NCBI GenBank assembly: GCA_002319815.1
Contig: DCFR01000034.1
Location: 1 to 54,493, forward strand
DNA length: 54,493 nt
Source of the DNA: Megamonas sp. UBA1799
GTDB taxonomy: Bacteria > Bacillota > Negativicutes > Selenomonadales > Selenomonadaceae
Direction: 5' to 3'
The position numbers and the translations under genes are program-made. Positions 9,436 through 18,107 of this stretch are shown here, one piece after another (within the stretch, counting starts at the first letter, position 1; each line of letters starts with the position of its first letter). Below the pieces are notes generated by a model. That model saw nothing but the letters and a program-made list of their open reading frames with translations, was not told the origin of the DNA and searched no databases.

Positions 9436-9464
9436 AAAAAGCACCCACTGCCGCAGTGAGTGCT
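9436..9464 (-). terminator. Rho-independent terminator of the scp operon
   Basis: Minus-strand stem of 11 pairs (AGCACTCACTG with CAGTGGGTGCT, one G-U), a 3-base loop and a run of five T. It lies 36 bases after the scpB stop. Confidence 0.85.
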
Positions 9465-9499
9465 TCCAGCGCCGGCAGCAAAACCCATGCGCTCATAAC

Positions 9500-10126
9500 T
9501 TATGTGCGCTCCGACGGCAGCGGCTGTACAGGACCCGGAGCTGCCTCGACACCATCCGCCTCAGCAGCCGAATCCTCCGTCAGCAAAGCCAGCTGTTCGT
9601 CATCCATTGCCGCCGGATCCAGCGCCGGCAAATCGGGCAAATCACGAATATCCTTTAAGCCAAAACATTGTAAAAATACTGGCGTAGTTCCATAGAGAAT
9701 AGGGCGGCCGATAACGGCCTTGCGCCCCACTTCCGCAATGAGTTCCATTTCCATCAGACGCGCCAGAATACGCTCCACGTGAACACCGCGGATCTGCTCG
9801 ATTTCCTGTTTGGTAATCGGCTGTTTGAACGCAATAATGGACAGCGTCTCCAGCGCCGGTGCTGACAATTTTTTATCGACGGTCTGCGTAAGCTTTTCCA
9901 CATAAGGAAAGCATTCCGGTCGGGTAACGAGCTGCCAGCCGCCCGCTACCTGCTGCAGCATAAGTCCGCTGCGTCGCTCCGACAAATCGTCGGCCAACCC
10001 TTGCAGCAGCTCCGTCAGCGTCTCCGGATCCGCCTGCAAAATATCCTGCAGATGCGCCTCTGTTACCGGCTCGCCGCTGGCAAACAATATGGCCTCCAAG
10101 GGCCCCTTTAGTTCTGTCAAAAACAT
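9500..10126 (-). CDS. scpB: Segregation and condensation protein B
   Basis: Winged-helix partner of ScpA in the SMC-ScpAB condensin complex that organises and segregates the chromosome. 208 residues from the ATG at 10126, which overlaps the TGA of scpA by one base (TGATG), a sign of translational coupling; an upstream TTG would add one residue. The family core is visible: an N-terminal segment with LEAILFASGEPV, then ALETLSIIAFKQPITKQEIEQIRGV and the GRPILYGTTPVFL stretch. The last 40 residues are acidic and rich in Ala/Pro. It is the last gene of the NUDIX-M50-trpS-scpA-scpB operon. Confidence 0.95.
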   Translation of the reverse strand: MFLTELKGPLEAILFASGEPVTEAHLQDILQADPETLTELLQGLADDLSERRSGLMLQQVAGGWQLVTRPECFPYVEKLTQTVDKKLSAPALETLSIIAFKQPITKQEIEQIRGVHVERILARLMEMELIAEVGRKAVIGRPILYGTTPVFLQCFGLKDIRDLPDLPALDPAAMDDEQLALLTEDSAAEADGVEAAPGPVQPLPSERT

Positions 10127-10875
10127 CAACCTTCACCATCATCCATTGCCGCCGCCTGCTCCAGGGGCCGCACACAGATCAAAATCTCCGCAAACAAATC
10201 AGCCTGCCGCACCGTTACCGCCTTGCGTCGTATCAACTCCAACAGCGCCAAAAAGGTCGTAATCAGCTCGCTGCGGGTTCCTGCCTGAAATGTTTCCGTA
10301 AAGCATACCTGTCCGCCATTGCGGACCAGCAAAGCCATAAGAAAGGCCATTTGCTTTTCAATACTAAATTCCTCATGCGCGACAATCGCCTGCGGAATGG
10401 TTAGCTCCGCCCGCACTGCCAGCACGGTGCGAAAAGCCTCCAGCAACTGCGCCACCGATAAATGCTCCGGCGGCAGCCGTCGTACCGGCAAATCCAATGG
10501 TGGACGGGCAAATACCAGTTTCTGCTCCTCCGCCATTGCATCCAGCGTATTGCTGACTTCCTTAAACCGCCGATACTCTAAAATGCGCTCTACCAGTTCA
10601 CGCCGGGGATCCTCGTCGATTTCCGTCTCCGCCTTCGGCGGCTTTGGGAGCATCATCCGCGACTTAATCAACAGCAGCGTTGCCGCCATGACTAAGAATT
10701 CGCTGGCAACTTCAATATTAAACTCCCGGAACCGGGACAGATAATCCATATACTGCCCGGTAAGCGTAACCATTGGTATATCATAAATATCAATCTTATT
10801 TTTTTCAATCAAATGCATTAAAAGATCCATCGGTCCTTCAAATGCATCCAGTCTGACCGTATAATCCTGCATCAT
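10126..10875 (-). CDS. scpA: Segregation and condensation protein A (kleisin)
   Basis: Kleisin subunit that bridges the two SMC heads in bacterial condensin. About 249 residues, a usual length. The N-terminal segment with FEGPMDLLMHLIEKNKIDIY is the ScpA signature; a helical region follows with FLVMAATLLLIKSRMMLP, then a C-terminal winged-helix half with VTFLALLELIRRKAV-like sequence. The ATG at 10875 overlaps the trpS stop (TGATG); an in-frame TTG one codon upstream is less likely. No independent ribosome binding site is seen close by, which points to coupling with trpS. Confidence 0.96.
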   Translation of the reverse strand: MMQDYTVRLDAFEGPMDLLMHLIEKNKIDIYDIPMVTLTGQYMDYLSRFREFNIEVASEFLVMAATLLLIKSRMMLPKPPKAETEIDEDPRRELVERILEYRRFKEVSNTLDAMAEEQKLVFARPPLDLPVRRLPPEHLSVAQLLEAFRTVLAVRAELTIPQAIVAHEEFSIEKQMAFLMALLVRNGGQVCFTETFQAGTRSELITTFLALLELIRRKAVTVRQADLFAEILICVRPLEQAAAMDDGEG

Positions 10876-11864
10876 CAAACGAGGTGCATGGCCTCTTTAA
10901 CCTCCGCCATCGTCTCAGCGGCAACCACACGCGCCTTTTTCGCGCCGGCCTCAAGAATGTCCCGCATCAGATCGGTCTTACCGACATATTCTTGCCGGCG
11001 CACGTGCATATCCGCCATAATCGTCACCATTTTCTCAGCGAGTTTCTTCTTGCAGGCTACACAGCCAATGCAGCCGCCGCGACAATCCTGCTCAATCTGC
11101 CCAACTTCTTCCTTATTGAACAGCTGATGGAATTTGAAAGCCACGCACACATCCGGATTGCCTTTATCTGTCTTCTTGATGCGCTTCGGGTCAGTCACAA
11201 TCATCCGGACTCGCTCGCGCAGTTCATCCGGCCCCGCAGCAAACGGAATTGTATTGCCATAAGACTTGCTCATCTTGCGGCCGTCAATCCCCGGAAGAAC
11301 CGCCGCCTGACTCATCAGTCCCTGTGGTTCAACAAAGACCGGTTTATACATAAGATTAAAGCGGCGAACAATTTCCCGCGCCAACTCCAAATGCGGCTGC
11401 TGATCTTCTCCCACCGGAACCCAACCAGCTTTATAAAGAACAATATCCGCCGTCATCAGTTCCGGATATCCTAAAAATCCATAGGTATTTATATCCTTGC
11501 CCTGCGATCCCAGATTCTGAAGTTTATCCTTATATGTTGGGACCCTTTCCAACCAAGACAGCGGCGTCATCATCGAAAGCAGCAGATGAAGTTCGGCATG
11601 TTCCTTCACATGAGACTGAATAAAAATAACATTTTTATCCGGATCAAGGCCGGCGCTCAGCCAATCCAGCATCAAATTGTAAACATTATCCGGCAGCTGG
11701 CTCGTATCTGCATAAGCGCTGGTCAAAGCGTGCAAATCAGCAATCGAAAAAAAGCACTCATACTCATTTTGCAGCTTGACCCAATTCTCCAAAGCTCCCA
11801 TATAATTTCCCAGATGAAAACGCCCGGACGGCTGCATGGCACTAAAAATACGTCCTTTACTCAT
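10875..11864 (-). CDS. trpS: Tryptophan--tRNA ligase
   Basis: Charges tRNA-Trp. 329 residues, typical of bacterial TrpS. The HIGH motif is HLGN in the segment SGRFHLGNYMGAL, and KMSKS is intact in GRKMSKSYGN. A Cys cluster, CRGGCIGCVACKK, lies near residues 260-275; such a Cys-containing insert is found in a subset of TrpS proteins and can bind metal or an iron-sulfur cluster (seen for Thermotoga TrpRS), so this may be that type. The start follows GGGGG at 9 bases. There is no T-box or trp leader in front of it; it sits 13 bases after the M50 protease gene. Confidence 0.96.
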   Translation of the reverse strand: MSKGRIFSAMQPSGRFHLGNYMGALENWVKLQNEYECFFSIADLHALTSAYADTSQLPDNVYNLMLDWLSAGLDPDKNVIFIQSHVKEHAELHLLLSMMTPLSWLERVPTYKDKLQNLGSQGKDINTYGFLGYPELMTADIVLYKAGWVPVGEDQQPHLELAREIVRRFNLMYKPVFVEPQGLMSQAAVLPGIDGRKMSKSYGNTIPFAAGPDELRERVRMIVTDPKRIKKTDKGNPDVCVAFKFHQLFNKEEVGQIEQDCRGGCIGCVACKKKLAEKMVTIMADMHVRRQEYVGKTDLMRDILEAGAKKARVVAAETMAEVKEAMHLV

Positions 11865-11877
11865 TTCTATATACCCC

Positions 11878-12504
11878 CTAAAAAATTATCCCTAAAATCA
11901 TGTAAAAAAGATTCAATATAAGCCGCTGCAATGGAATCAAAATTGCTCCCAGCACCGGTGTCATCATCAACACAATCAGGATCATGAAACTATACCGCTC
12001 CAGACTCATAAGCTTATATTGCCATTCATTCGGCAAAAATGCCATTAAAACCTTGGAACCATCGAGCGGCGGCAGCGGAATCATGTTAAAAATCGCAAAA
12101 TTTATATTGTACAACACAATCAGATATAAAACCATCCGAAAGCCCCGAGTGAGGGGAAAACCCATTTTCATGTACACGACCATAAAGGCCAGCGCAAAAA
12201 AAGCCATAAGGATATTAGCCCCCGGACCTGCCAGCGAAACCAGCATATCTCCTTTACGGCGGTCACGGAAATTCGCCGGATTAATCATGACCGGCTTCGC
12301 CCAGCCAAACTGGACTACCAGCAGCATGATAAGACCAATCGGATCAATATGCGCTGCCGGATTCAACGTCAGCCGGCCCATAAGGCGAGGTGTGAAATCA
12401 CCCATAGCAACGGCCACCCGGGCATGCGCATACTCATGAATCACCATGGCGATGATGAGTCCCGGCAAACCCGCAATCATACTCATTAAGTCAAAACCAA
12501 ACAT
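11878..12504 (-). CDS. Site-2 protease family (M50) membrane metalloprotease
   Basis: A 208-residue polytopic membrane protein. The zinc-binding motif HEYAH lies in the first third (MVIHEYAHARVAVAMGD), followed by conserved NPAAHIDPIG and, further on, NMIPLPPLDGSKVL, where the Asp is the third zinc ligand of the family. About five or six hydrophobic segments are visible. It belongs to the small YwhC/FtsH-like group of S2P homologues that lack PDZ domains. The substrate is unknown. The position next to trpS-scpAB is conserved in many Firmicutes. Ribosome binding site GGAGGAAG. Confidence 0.9.
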   Translation of the reverse strand: MFGFDLMSMIAGLPGLIIAMVIHEYAHARVAVAMGDFTPRLMGRLTLNPAAHIDPIGLIMLLVVQFGWAKPVMINPANFRDRRKGDMLVSLAGPGANILMAFFALAFMVVYMKMGFPLTRGFRMVLYLIVLYNINFAIFNMIPLPPLDGSKVLMAFLPNEWQYKLMSLERYSFMILIVLMMTPVLGAILIPLQRLILNLFYMILGIIF

Positions 12505-12519
12505 ATACTTCCTCCTGCA

Positions 12520-13068
12520 TCAAGTATGCAACGACTGCGCCGACAACAGCAAAATTGCCGTAATCGATTTTGCATCGACAATTTGTCCTTCATACACCAT
12601 CTGTACCGCATCTGTCAAAGGAATTCGCACCACATGGATAAATTCATCCTCATCCGGCGATGCCTCTCCGGCAGTTAACCCTCTGGCCAAAAAAAGATGA
12701 ATGCGCTCATTGGAAAAGCCCACTGTCGTGGCCAACGTGATCAACGGGGTAAAAATTGTCGCCGTATAACCTGTTTCTTCTTGCAATTCGCGCTTGGCAC
12801 AGCCCAAAGGGTCCTCTCCGACAACATCCATTTTCCCGGCCGGTATTTCAAGCGTCACGGCCTGTATCGGATAACGGTACTGACGGACCAGCACGATCCG
12901 GCCATCCGGCAGCACCGGCAGAACCGCTGCGGCACCCGGATGCTGAATCCATTCGCGGGCAGCTTCCCGCCCGTTCGGCAACCGCACCTGATCGCATTTT
13001 ACATGCAGCAATTTTCCATCATACACATTCTGGCTGCTGATCTTTTGTTCCACTAAATCCTCATCCAT
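12520..13068 (-). CDS. NUDIX hydrolase, ADP-ribose pyrophosphatase type
   Basis: Likely hydrolyses ADP-ribose or related nucleoside diphosphate sugars. The start is placed at 13068 (MDEDLVEQK), where GGGGGT stands 9 bases upstream; a longer frame to 13209 adds 47 residues unlike the family and has no ribosome binding site. The 182 residues contain the NUDIX box: GKMDVVGEDPLGCAKRELQEETGY, that is G-x5-E replaced here by a slightly spaced version, with the REL-EETG core intact. LEIPAGKMD just before it is typical of NudF/YqkG enzymes. First gene of the operon ending in scpB. Confidence 0.9.
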   Translation of the reverse strand: MDEDLVEQKISSQNVYDGKLLHVKCDQVRLPNGREAAREWIQHPGAAAVLPVLPDGRIVLVRQYRYPIQAVTLEIPAGKMDVVGEDPLGCAKRELQEETGYTATIFTPLITLATTVGFSNERIHLFLARGLTAGEASPDEDEFIHVVRIPLTDAVQMVYEGQIVDAKSITAILLLSAQSLHT

Positions 13069-13114
13069 CAATCGCTGACCCCCGCTTCCGCATTTTTGCA
13101 AACACATACTATTT

Positions 13115-13143
13115 ATTCTAATACAAATACGACATGATGAAAA
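13115..13143 (-). promoter_or_regulatory. Promoter of the NUDIX-M50-trpS-scpAB operon
   Basis: Minus-strand TTTTCA (13138-13143), 17-bp spacer and TAGAAT (13115-13120). The start of transcription would be near 13108, about 40 bases before the NUDIX start. The -35 matches consensus at four of six positions. Confidence 0.5.
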
Positions 13144-13251
13144 GCCCAAAATTCGCGCCGCAATCATTATATATCCTGCTTCTGAAAAAAAGCAAAATAA
13201 AGGGACCATCTGTCGCCAAATGATCCATGGACCATATTTACCGCAGGCCGC

Positions 13252-14064
13252 TTATCGAATTAATGCCCCGACCGGATTCCCAACCTTTGACATATCGACC
13301 TGCGCCGCCTGACAAAAATAATTAAAAAAATCCAGTGCTAAATGCTCGTCCTTGGCCCCGGTCTTGATTGTAACGATATCCCGCAAAATCTGCACGGCCT
13401 CTGCATCCGTCACATACCGATGCACGCCCGTACTCCAGGAAGGTTCCCCCGAAGAATTTTTACTGGCATGATAATTCCAAAAAAGCAGCCGGTTTGCTTC
13501 CGATTCCTCTAAATGCAGCTTATATTTGTTTGATATACGGACCGCCGGCTTGCACGCCGCCTTATCGACATCCATATCGACCAGAAAAACCGCAAAAACG
13601 TATCGCTGGCGTTCCGCTGCCTTCACCGGCTTGGTCGTCAACACACACATGCTGTTCCGGCGGATGGATTTAAGCGTCGGTAACTGATCTGCCATCTCCG
13701 CCAAAATTTCCGGCTTTTCACAAGTATCATACCGACATTTAAATGCCGCATTACGGCGGCGATAAACTCTGACGGCCCCTTCCGCCGGCAGATCAGGCAA
13801 CGAATGCCTCTCCTGCAGATCCGCTTTTTTAGCCGCTGCTGCCTGCGCCGCTGCCGTATGTCTTTCTAACGCCGCCGTTTCCAATTGCTGCTGCAAAGTA
13901 TGGTCGGCAATGCTTAAAAATTGAGAAAACGCATCAGGAAAAACGAACATTTTCTCTCCGGCTGCGAACTGAACCGTAATATAATCCCCATCTTGTCTCA
14001 AAATAGTTCCGGGCCCAAAGGCAGTATGTTGTACTTTTTTCCCCGCCAAACTCATATTTCCCAT
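13252..14064 (-). CDS. Protein of unknown function with N-terminal SH3-like module
   Basis: 270 residues from the ATG at 14064, chosen for the upstream GGGAGGGG; 14112 would be an over-long start inside a hairpin. Residues 5-50 match a module seen at the start of assorted Firmicutes proteins of unknown function: GKKVQHTAFGPGTI, DYITVQF, then EKMFVFPDAFSQFL. A helical, Ala/Gln-rich linker follows (about 52-80). The C-terminal 180 residues contain FKCRYDTCEKPEI (Cys-x4-Cys), an RYVFAVFLVDMDV strand and a charged end. I cannot assign a function to this part. It sits alone between recN and the NUDIX operon, with its own promoter, in the place where sporulating relatives carry spoIVB/spo0A. Confidence 0.7.
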   Translation of the reverse strand: MGNMSLAGKKVQHTAFGPGTILRQDGDYITVQFAAGEKMFVFPDAFSQFLSIADHTLQQQLETAALERHTAAAQAAAAKKADLQERHSLPDLPAEGAVRVYRRRNAAFKCRYDTCEKPEILAEMADQLPTLKSIRRNSMCVLTTKPVKAAERQRYVFAVFLVDMDVDKAACKPAVRISNKYKLHLEESEANRLLFWNYHASKNSSGEPSWSTGVHRYVTDAEAVQILRDIVTIKTGAKDEHLALDFFNYFCQAAQVDMSKVGNPVGALIR

Positions 14065-14105
14065 ATCGCTGTCCCCTCCCATACCGCTCGCTGCCTTACA
14101 TGAAA

Positions 14106-14133
14106 GCCCCACCCATATACCGAGTGAGGCTCT
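14106..14133 (-). other. Leader hairpin of the unknown gene / possible weak recN terminator
   Basis: Minus-strand AGCCTCACTC pairs with GGGTGGGGCT across a 7-base loop, followed by only three T. Because the putative -10 box at 14142-14147 lies just upstream, this hairpin would be at the very 5' end of the mRNA of the downstream gene, but it may also end recN transcripts. Confidence 0.45.
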
Positions 14134-14141
14134 GCTAATTC

Positions 14142-14147
14142 ATTATA
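14142..14147 (-). promoter_or_regulatory. Extended -10 promoter for the unknown gene
   Basis: Minus-strand TGTTATAAT gives a perfect TATAAT with TGn extension. The -35 region is poor. It lies just after the recN stop. Confidence 0.45.
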
Positions 14148-14170
14148 ACAAATTATGATGAACTTTACTA

Positions 14171-15886
14171 TTATTTATACATTTTTTGCCGTGTCAGCTG
14201 CAATTTTTTAACCTTAGCATGATCCAGCATTTCCCGGGCATTTTCCAAGGAAGCCGCCGTAACGTCCATCCCCGATGCCATGCGAGCAATTTCATTCACC
14301 TGCTCACCCGTCGCCAGTCGTTTTACACGTGTTGTCGTTTTATTACCCTGCACCGATTTGCTGATATAAAGATGAACGTCCGCCATGGCGGCAATCTGCG
14401 GCAAATGGGTAATGCAAAGAACCTGTTTATAAGCGGCCACCAGCGCAATCCGTTCGGCCACCATCTGCGCTGTCTTCCCGCCGATGCCGGTATCAATTTC
14501 ATCAAATATCATGCTGGCGGGCGCCGAATCTCCGGCAGCCGCCACGGCCTTAACCGCCAAGGCAATACGTGAAAGCTCACCGCCGGAAGCTACTTTTGCC
14601 AGCGGTTTTTCTTCTTCGCCCAGATTGGCAGAAAACAACAGCTGCAGAGCATCGGCGCCATTGCGCGTCAGTTCCGGCAAAGCTGTCAATCGCACGGAAA
14701 ATTTCGCATCCGGCATGCCTAGTGCCTTCAGCTGGCTGCCAATGGCTCCGGACAAGACAGAAGCCGCCTGACGGCGCGCATCGGTCAGCTGGAGCGCTTT
14801 TTTCCCGGCTTGCTCGCTGGCAGCGGTAATCTGCTCTGTCATCGCCTGAATATCTTCATCATAATTTTCGATAGCGGCCAATTCAGCCTGAATGTTTTTC
14901 TGATACTGCAGCACATCGCTAATCGCTGCGCCGTATTTTTTCCGCAGTTTATCAATGGCATCCATGCGCCCCTGCAGCTGATCCAAGCGCTGCGGGTCAA
15001 AATCCAAAGTTTCACTGTATGTTCTTACATTATAAAAAACTTCCTGCAGCTGACAAGCTGCGTCCTCAACCATATGCTGCGAATCAGCCGCTGCCGCATC
15101 ATAGCGAGCCAACGCTTCCAGACTCTGCTGAACCTGCGCCAGCTCAGCCAGCACTCCGTCTGAATCTTCGCCGCCGTTTAAAAGTGCATAGGCGCGTTCT
15201 GCATTGGCCGTAATTTTTTCCGCATTAGCCAGCCGCCGGATATCAGCCTCCAATGTCTCATCTTCATGTTCCTGCAGCTGCGCCGCTTCTATCTCCTGAT
15301 CCTGCCAGCGAAGCATATCTATGCGGCTGGCATAATCTTTCGCCGCTTCCTGTTTCATTGCCAGCTGCTCCTGCAGCGCGCATAATGTCTGAAAAGCCGT
15401 CCGGTAATCTGCCAGCAAAGGCGCAATCCGGGAATCACTGCCGTCAAGCAGGGAAAACTGACTCTCCGGCTTCAACAAAGCCAGATTTTCATTCTGCCCA
15501 TGCACATCGATAAGGAATTCGCCAATCACACGCAAAACAGACAAAGTTACATGACAGCCATTGACCAGAATCATACTTTTCCCTTTACTGGTAATCTGGC
15601 GCGTAATAATCAGGGTATCCTCTTCATCATCAATGGCCTGTTCCAATAAAAAAGCATGCAGCGCCGGTTCCTTCTCCGTAGCAAAAACCGCCTCGACCCG
15701 CAGCCATTCACAGCCGGTCCGAATCGCATCCGTCGTCAGCCGATGCCCCAGAACCGCTCCCAGCGCATCAATAAGGATGGATTTTCCCGCCCCTGTTTCG
15801 CCCGTCAGGATATTGAGCCCCTTATCAAATTCGATTTCCACCTGCTCCAACAGCGCAAAGTTCCAGACTGTCAGCGTTTTCAGCAT
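14171..15886 (-). CDS. recN: DNA repair protein RecN
   Basis: SMC-like ATPase that acts early at double-strand breaks. 571 residues, within the usual range. Walker A GETGAGKSILIDALG lies near residues 28-42. A long coiled-coil middle (about 150-370) separates it from the C-terminal ATPase half, which has the signature LAKVASGGELSRIALA and Walker B ASMIFDEIDTGIGG. The start follows GAGGTGATC. It is the last gene of the xseA-to-recN run, only 12 bases after argR, matching the conserved Firmicutes order. Confidence 0.97.
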   Translation of the reverse strand: MLKTLTVWNFALLEQVEIEFDKGLNILTGETGAGKSILIDALGAVLGHRLTTDAIRTGCEWLRVEAVFATEKEPALHAFLLEQAIDDEEDTLIITRQITSKGKSMILVNGCHVTLSVLRVIGEFLIDVHGQNENLALLKPESQFSLLDGSDSRIAPLLADYRTAFQTLCALQEQLAMKQEAAKDYASRIDMLRWQDQEIEAAQLQEHEDETLEADIRRLANAEKITANAERAYALLNGGEDSDGVLAELAQVQQSLEALARYDAAAADSQHMVEDAACQLQEVFYNVRTYSETLDFDPQRLDQLQGRMDAIDKLRKKYGAAISDVLQYQKNIQAELAAIENYDEDIQAMTEQITAASEQAGKKALQLTDARRQAASVLSGAIGSQLKALGMPDAKFSVRLTALPELTRNGADALQLLFSANLGEEEKPLAKVASGGELSRIALAVKAVAAAGDSAPASMIFDEIDTGIGGKTAQMVAERIALVAAYKQVLCITHLPQIAAMADVHLYISKSVQGNKTTTRVKRLATGEQVNEIARMASGMDVTAASLENAREMLDHAKVKKLQLTRQKMYK

Positions 15887-15897
15887 GAATGATCACC

Positions 15898-16350
15898 TCA
15901 GCCAATCATTGCTTCCATTTTTTTAATCATACGCGGCACGGCGTCCTTTGGCTTGATGACAACCAGAATATTATCATCGCCCGCCACCGTGCCGATAATC
16001 TCCGGCCATTTTGCATAATCCAGTGTGGAAGCAACTGCATTCGCCGCTCCCGGCAGTGTTTTCAATACAATGATATTCTCACTGTAATCCATGCCGACGA
16101 CTGAATCCTGAAACATGCGCGCCATACGGTTCTGAGAAAACACCATGTTTTTCTCCATTGGATATGCATACCGATAGCGGCCATCTCCCGTAGGAACCTT
16201 GACCAGCATCAATTCCTTAATATCGCGCGAAACCGTGGCCTGTGTCACTTCAATATGCTGATGGCGCAGCGCCTCCGCCAGATCCTCCTGCGTTTCTATA
16301 ACAGCATTTTCAATGATATCCTTGATTCTGGCATGGCGTATTGCTTTCAT
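15898..16350 (-). CDS. argR: Arginine repressor ArgR/AhrC
   Basis: Hexameric, arginine-responsive transcription regulator of arginine synthesis and breakdown genes. The start at 16350 (MKAIRHARIK) has GGAAGGTGG upstream and gives 150 residues, the family length; the longer frame to 16443 runs back into nadK and lacks a suitable site. Residues 1-70 are the winged helix (QEDLAEALRHQHIEVTQATVSRDIKEL). The C-terminal domain contains TLPGAANAVASTLD and GTVAGDDNILVV, where the GDD Asp residues bind arginine in the family. No arginine genes lie in the window; the recN-argR linkage is the usual Firmicutes one. Confidence 0.96.
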   Translation of the reverse strand: MKAIRHARIKDIIENAVIETQEDLAEALRHQHIEVTQATVSRDIKELMLVKVPTGDGRYRYAYPMEKNMVFSQNRMARMFQDSVVGMDYSENIIVLKTLPGAANAVASTLDYAKWPEIIGTVAGDDNILVVIKPKDAVPRMIKKMEAMIG

Positions 16351-16387
16351 TCTTCCACCTTCCGATTCCTTCTTTATCATTTTTTTC

Positions 16388-17242
16388 TCAGGCATTATAT
16401 AAAAGCTTGGTCCGGATTGTCTGATAATAATTTTTATCATCAAATTTTACAATTTTAGCCGGCAAAGGCGCTTTGCGCACAATGACTTCATCGCCCGGCA
16501 GCAACCGGAAACTTTCCTGTCCGTCAAAAGTGACAATGATATCCTGGTGCATAGCAGCTATATGAATCTTAACTTCATCATTTTCATCGATAACCATCGG
16601 CCGGGCATTAAACGTATGCGGACAAATCGGCGTCAGCAAAAGCACCTTAATCTTGGGATTGATCAGCGGCCCGCCGGCGGACAAAGAATAGGCAGTCGAA
16701 CCGGTTGCTGTAGAAACGATCAGCCCATCCGCCTTATAATCCATTACCCGGCAGCCGTCAACACAAAGGCCCAGATGCAGCATGCGGGCGACGCCGCCCT
16801 TGGTAACCACTACATCATTAATGGCATGCCCCAGGAAGCGTTCATCCTCATCGCCGCTCTTGACAAAACCGGACACCAGCATGCGTTCTTCTATGTAATA
16901 TTGCCCCCGCATGATTTTTTCCAATTTGTTTTCAATTTCCGGCAGTTCGATATCTGCCAAAAAGCCAAAAGTGCCAATATTGATACCGCAAACCGGAATA
17001 TCGCGTTCATACAGGCGCCGGCAAATCCCCAGCAGCGTCCCATCTCCGCCAATACTGAGTCCCATATCAATCGGATACTTCTCGATATCCTCCGCGCCGT
17101 ATTTTTCATAACCGAAAAACAAAGCGCCATCCATCGGCATCATCAGCTTAACGCCTTTATGCTGATAGAAATTAACAATCCGCCGCAGAACCATACTGGC
17201 ATTTTCTTTATCTACGTTGGGAAAAACTGCTATTGTAAACAT
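16388..17242 (-). CDS. nadK: NAD kinase
   Basis: Phosphorylates NAD to NADP. 284 residues. Family motifs: GGDGTLLG near residue 65, then NIGTFGFLADIE, the diacylglycerol-kinase-fold segment DGLIVSTATGSTAYSLSAGGP, and ICPHTFNARP. The start has GGAGCG 9 bases upstream. It sits between tlyA and argR, its normal neighbours in Firmicutes. Together with nadE, which lies 23 kb away on the other strand, it gives two steps of NAD(P) metabolism in this window. Confidence 0.97.
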   Translation of the reverse strand: MFTIAVFPNVDKENASMVLRRIVNFYQHKGVKLMMPMDGALFFGYEKYGAEDIEKYPIDMGLSIGGDGTLLGICRRLYERDIPVCGINIGTFGFLADIELPEIENKLEKIMRGQYYIEERMLVSGFVKSGDEDERFLGHAINDVVVTKGGVARMLHLGLCVDGCRVMDYKADGLIVSTATGSTAYSLSAGGPLINPKIKVLLLTPICPHTFNARPMVIDENDEVKIHIAAMHQDIIVTFDGQESFRLLPGDEVIVRKAPLPAKIVKFDDKNYYQTIRTKLLYNA

Positions 17243-17260
17243 CGCATACGCTCCATCTCT

Positions 17261-18106
17261 TTATAAAACATTCTCCGCCCGGTTCTCATGTTTCGCTGCA
17301 TGATCCAAAGCTGCATGTGCCTCAGCCACCACCGACTGAATGCCCTCTCCGGTCACCGCGTCAATCTGGTTGTTATCCCGGGAAAGCCACAGAAGATACT
17401 CAATATTTCCCTCCGGGCCCTTGACCGGGGAATACGTTAACCCCTTAGGAACAAAATTCAATTCACGGCTGAAGGAAACCACCTTTTCAATGACCATCCG
17501 ATGTATTTTCGGCTCCCGGACCACGCCTTTTTTACCGACATACTCACGTCCGGCCTCGAACTGAGGCTTAATCAAAGCGACGATCTCACCGTCCGGTTTC
17601 AGAAGCTCCTTTGCCGGTCCTAACACAAGCGTCAAAGAGATAAACGCCACATCAATGGAAGCAAAGTCCAACGGCTCTGCCAGCATGTCCGGCGTCACAT
17701 GACGGATGTTGGTCCGCTCCATATTAACCACGCGTTCATCCGTCCGCAGTTTCCACGCCAGCTGCCCATACCCGACATCAATAGCATAGACCCGGATTGC
17801 TCCATTTTGCAAAGAGCAATCCGTAAAACCGCCCGTAGAAGCGCCGATATCAGCAACTACTTTGCCGGCTAATCGGACGCCAAATACCTGAATGGCTTTC
17901 GCCAGTTTTAAACCGCCGCGGCTCACATACGGAATACTGTCTCCCAGCACGCGCAAAACGGCGTCGGGTTTGACCAGGGTTCCCACTTTATCTACTTTCT
18001 GCCCATCGACCAGAACCAGACCGGCCATGATCGTTGTCTTTGCCCGTTCCCGGCTGGGCACCAGATTTCTTTCTACCAGCAATACATCCAGTCTTTCTTT
18101 TGCCAT
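17261..18106 (-). CDS. tlyA: TlyA family rRNA 2'-O-methyltransferase
   Basis: 281 residues: an N-terminal S4 RNA-binding domain (about 1-60, RLDVLLVERNLVPSRERAK) followed by an FtsJ/RrmJ-type SAM-dependent methyltransferase domain with the SAM loop ADIGASTGGFTDC and IDVGYGQLAW. TlyA of mycobacteria methylates 16S C1409 and 23S C1920; shorter forms elsewhere modify only the 23S site, so a ribosomal target is expected. The older label hemolysin is not supported. It starts one base after the dxs stop, with AAGGATCAG as ribosome binding site inside the end of dxs. Confidence 0.93.
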   Translation of the reverse strand: MAKERLDVLLVERNLVPSRERAKTTIMAGLVLVDGQKVDKVGTLVKPDAVLRVLGDSIPYVSRGGLKLAKAIQVFGVRLAGKVVADIGASTGGFTDCSLQNGAIRVYAIDVGYGQLAWKLRTDERVVNMERTNIRHVTPDMLAEPLDFASIDVAFISLTLVLGPAKELLKPDGEIVALIKPQFEAGREYVGKKGVVREPKIHRMVIEKVVSFSRELNFVPKGLTYSPVKGPEGNIEYLLWLSRDNNQIDAVTGEGIQSVVAEAHAALDHAAKHENRAENVL

Positions 18107-18107
18107 C

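Noticed and set aside
17261..18106. TlyA as a hemolysin
   Set aside because: The S4 plus FtsJ domain make-up points to an RNA methyltransferase; the toxin name is historical.
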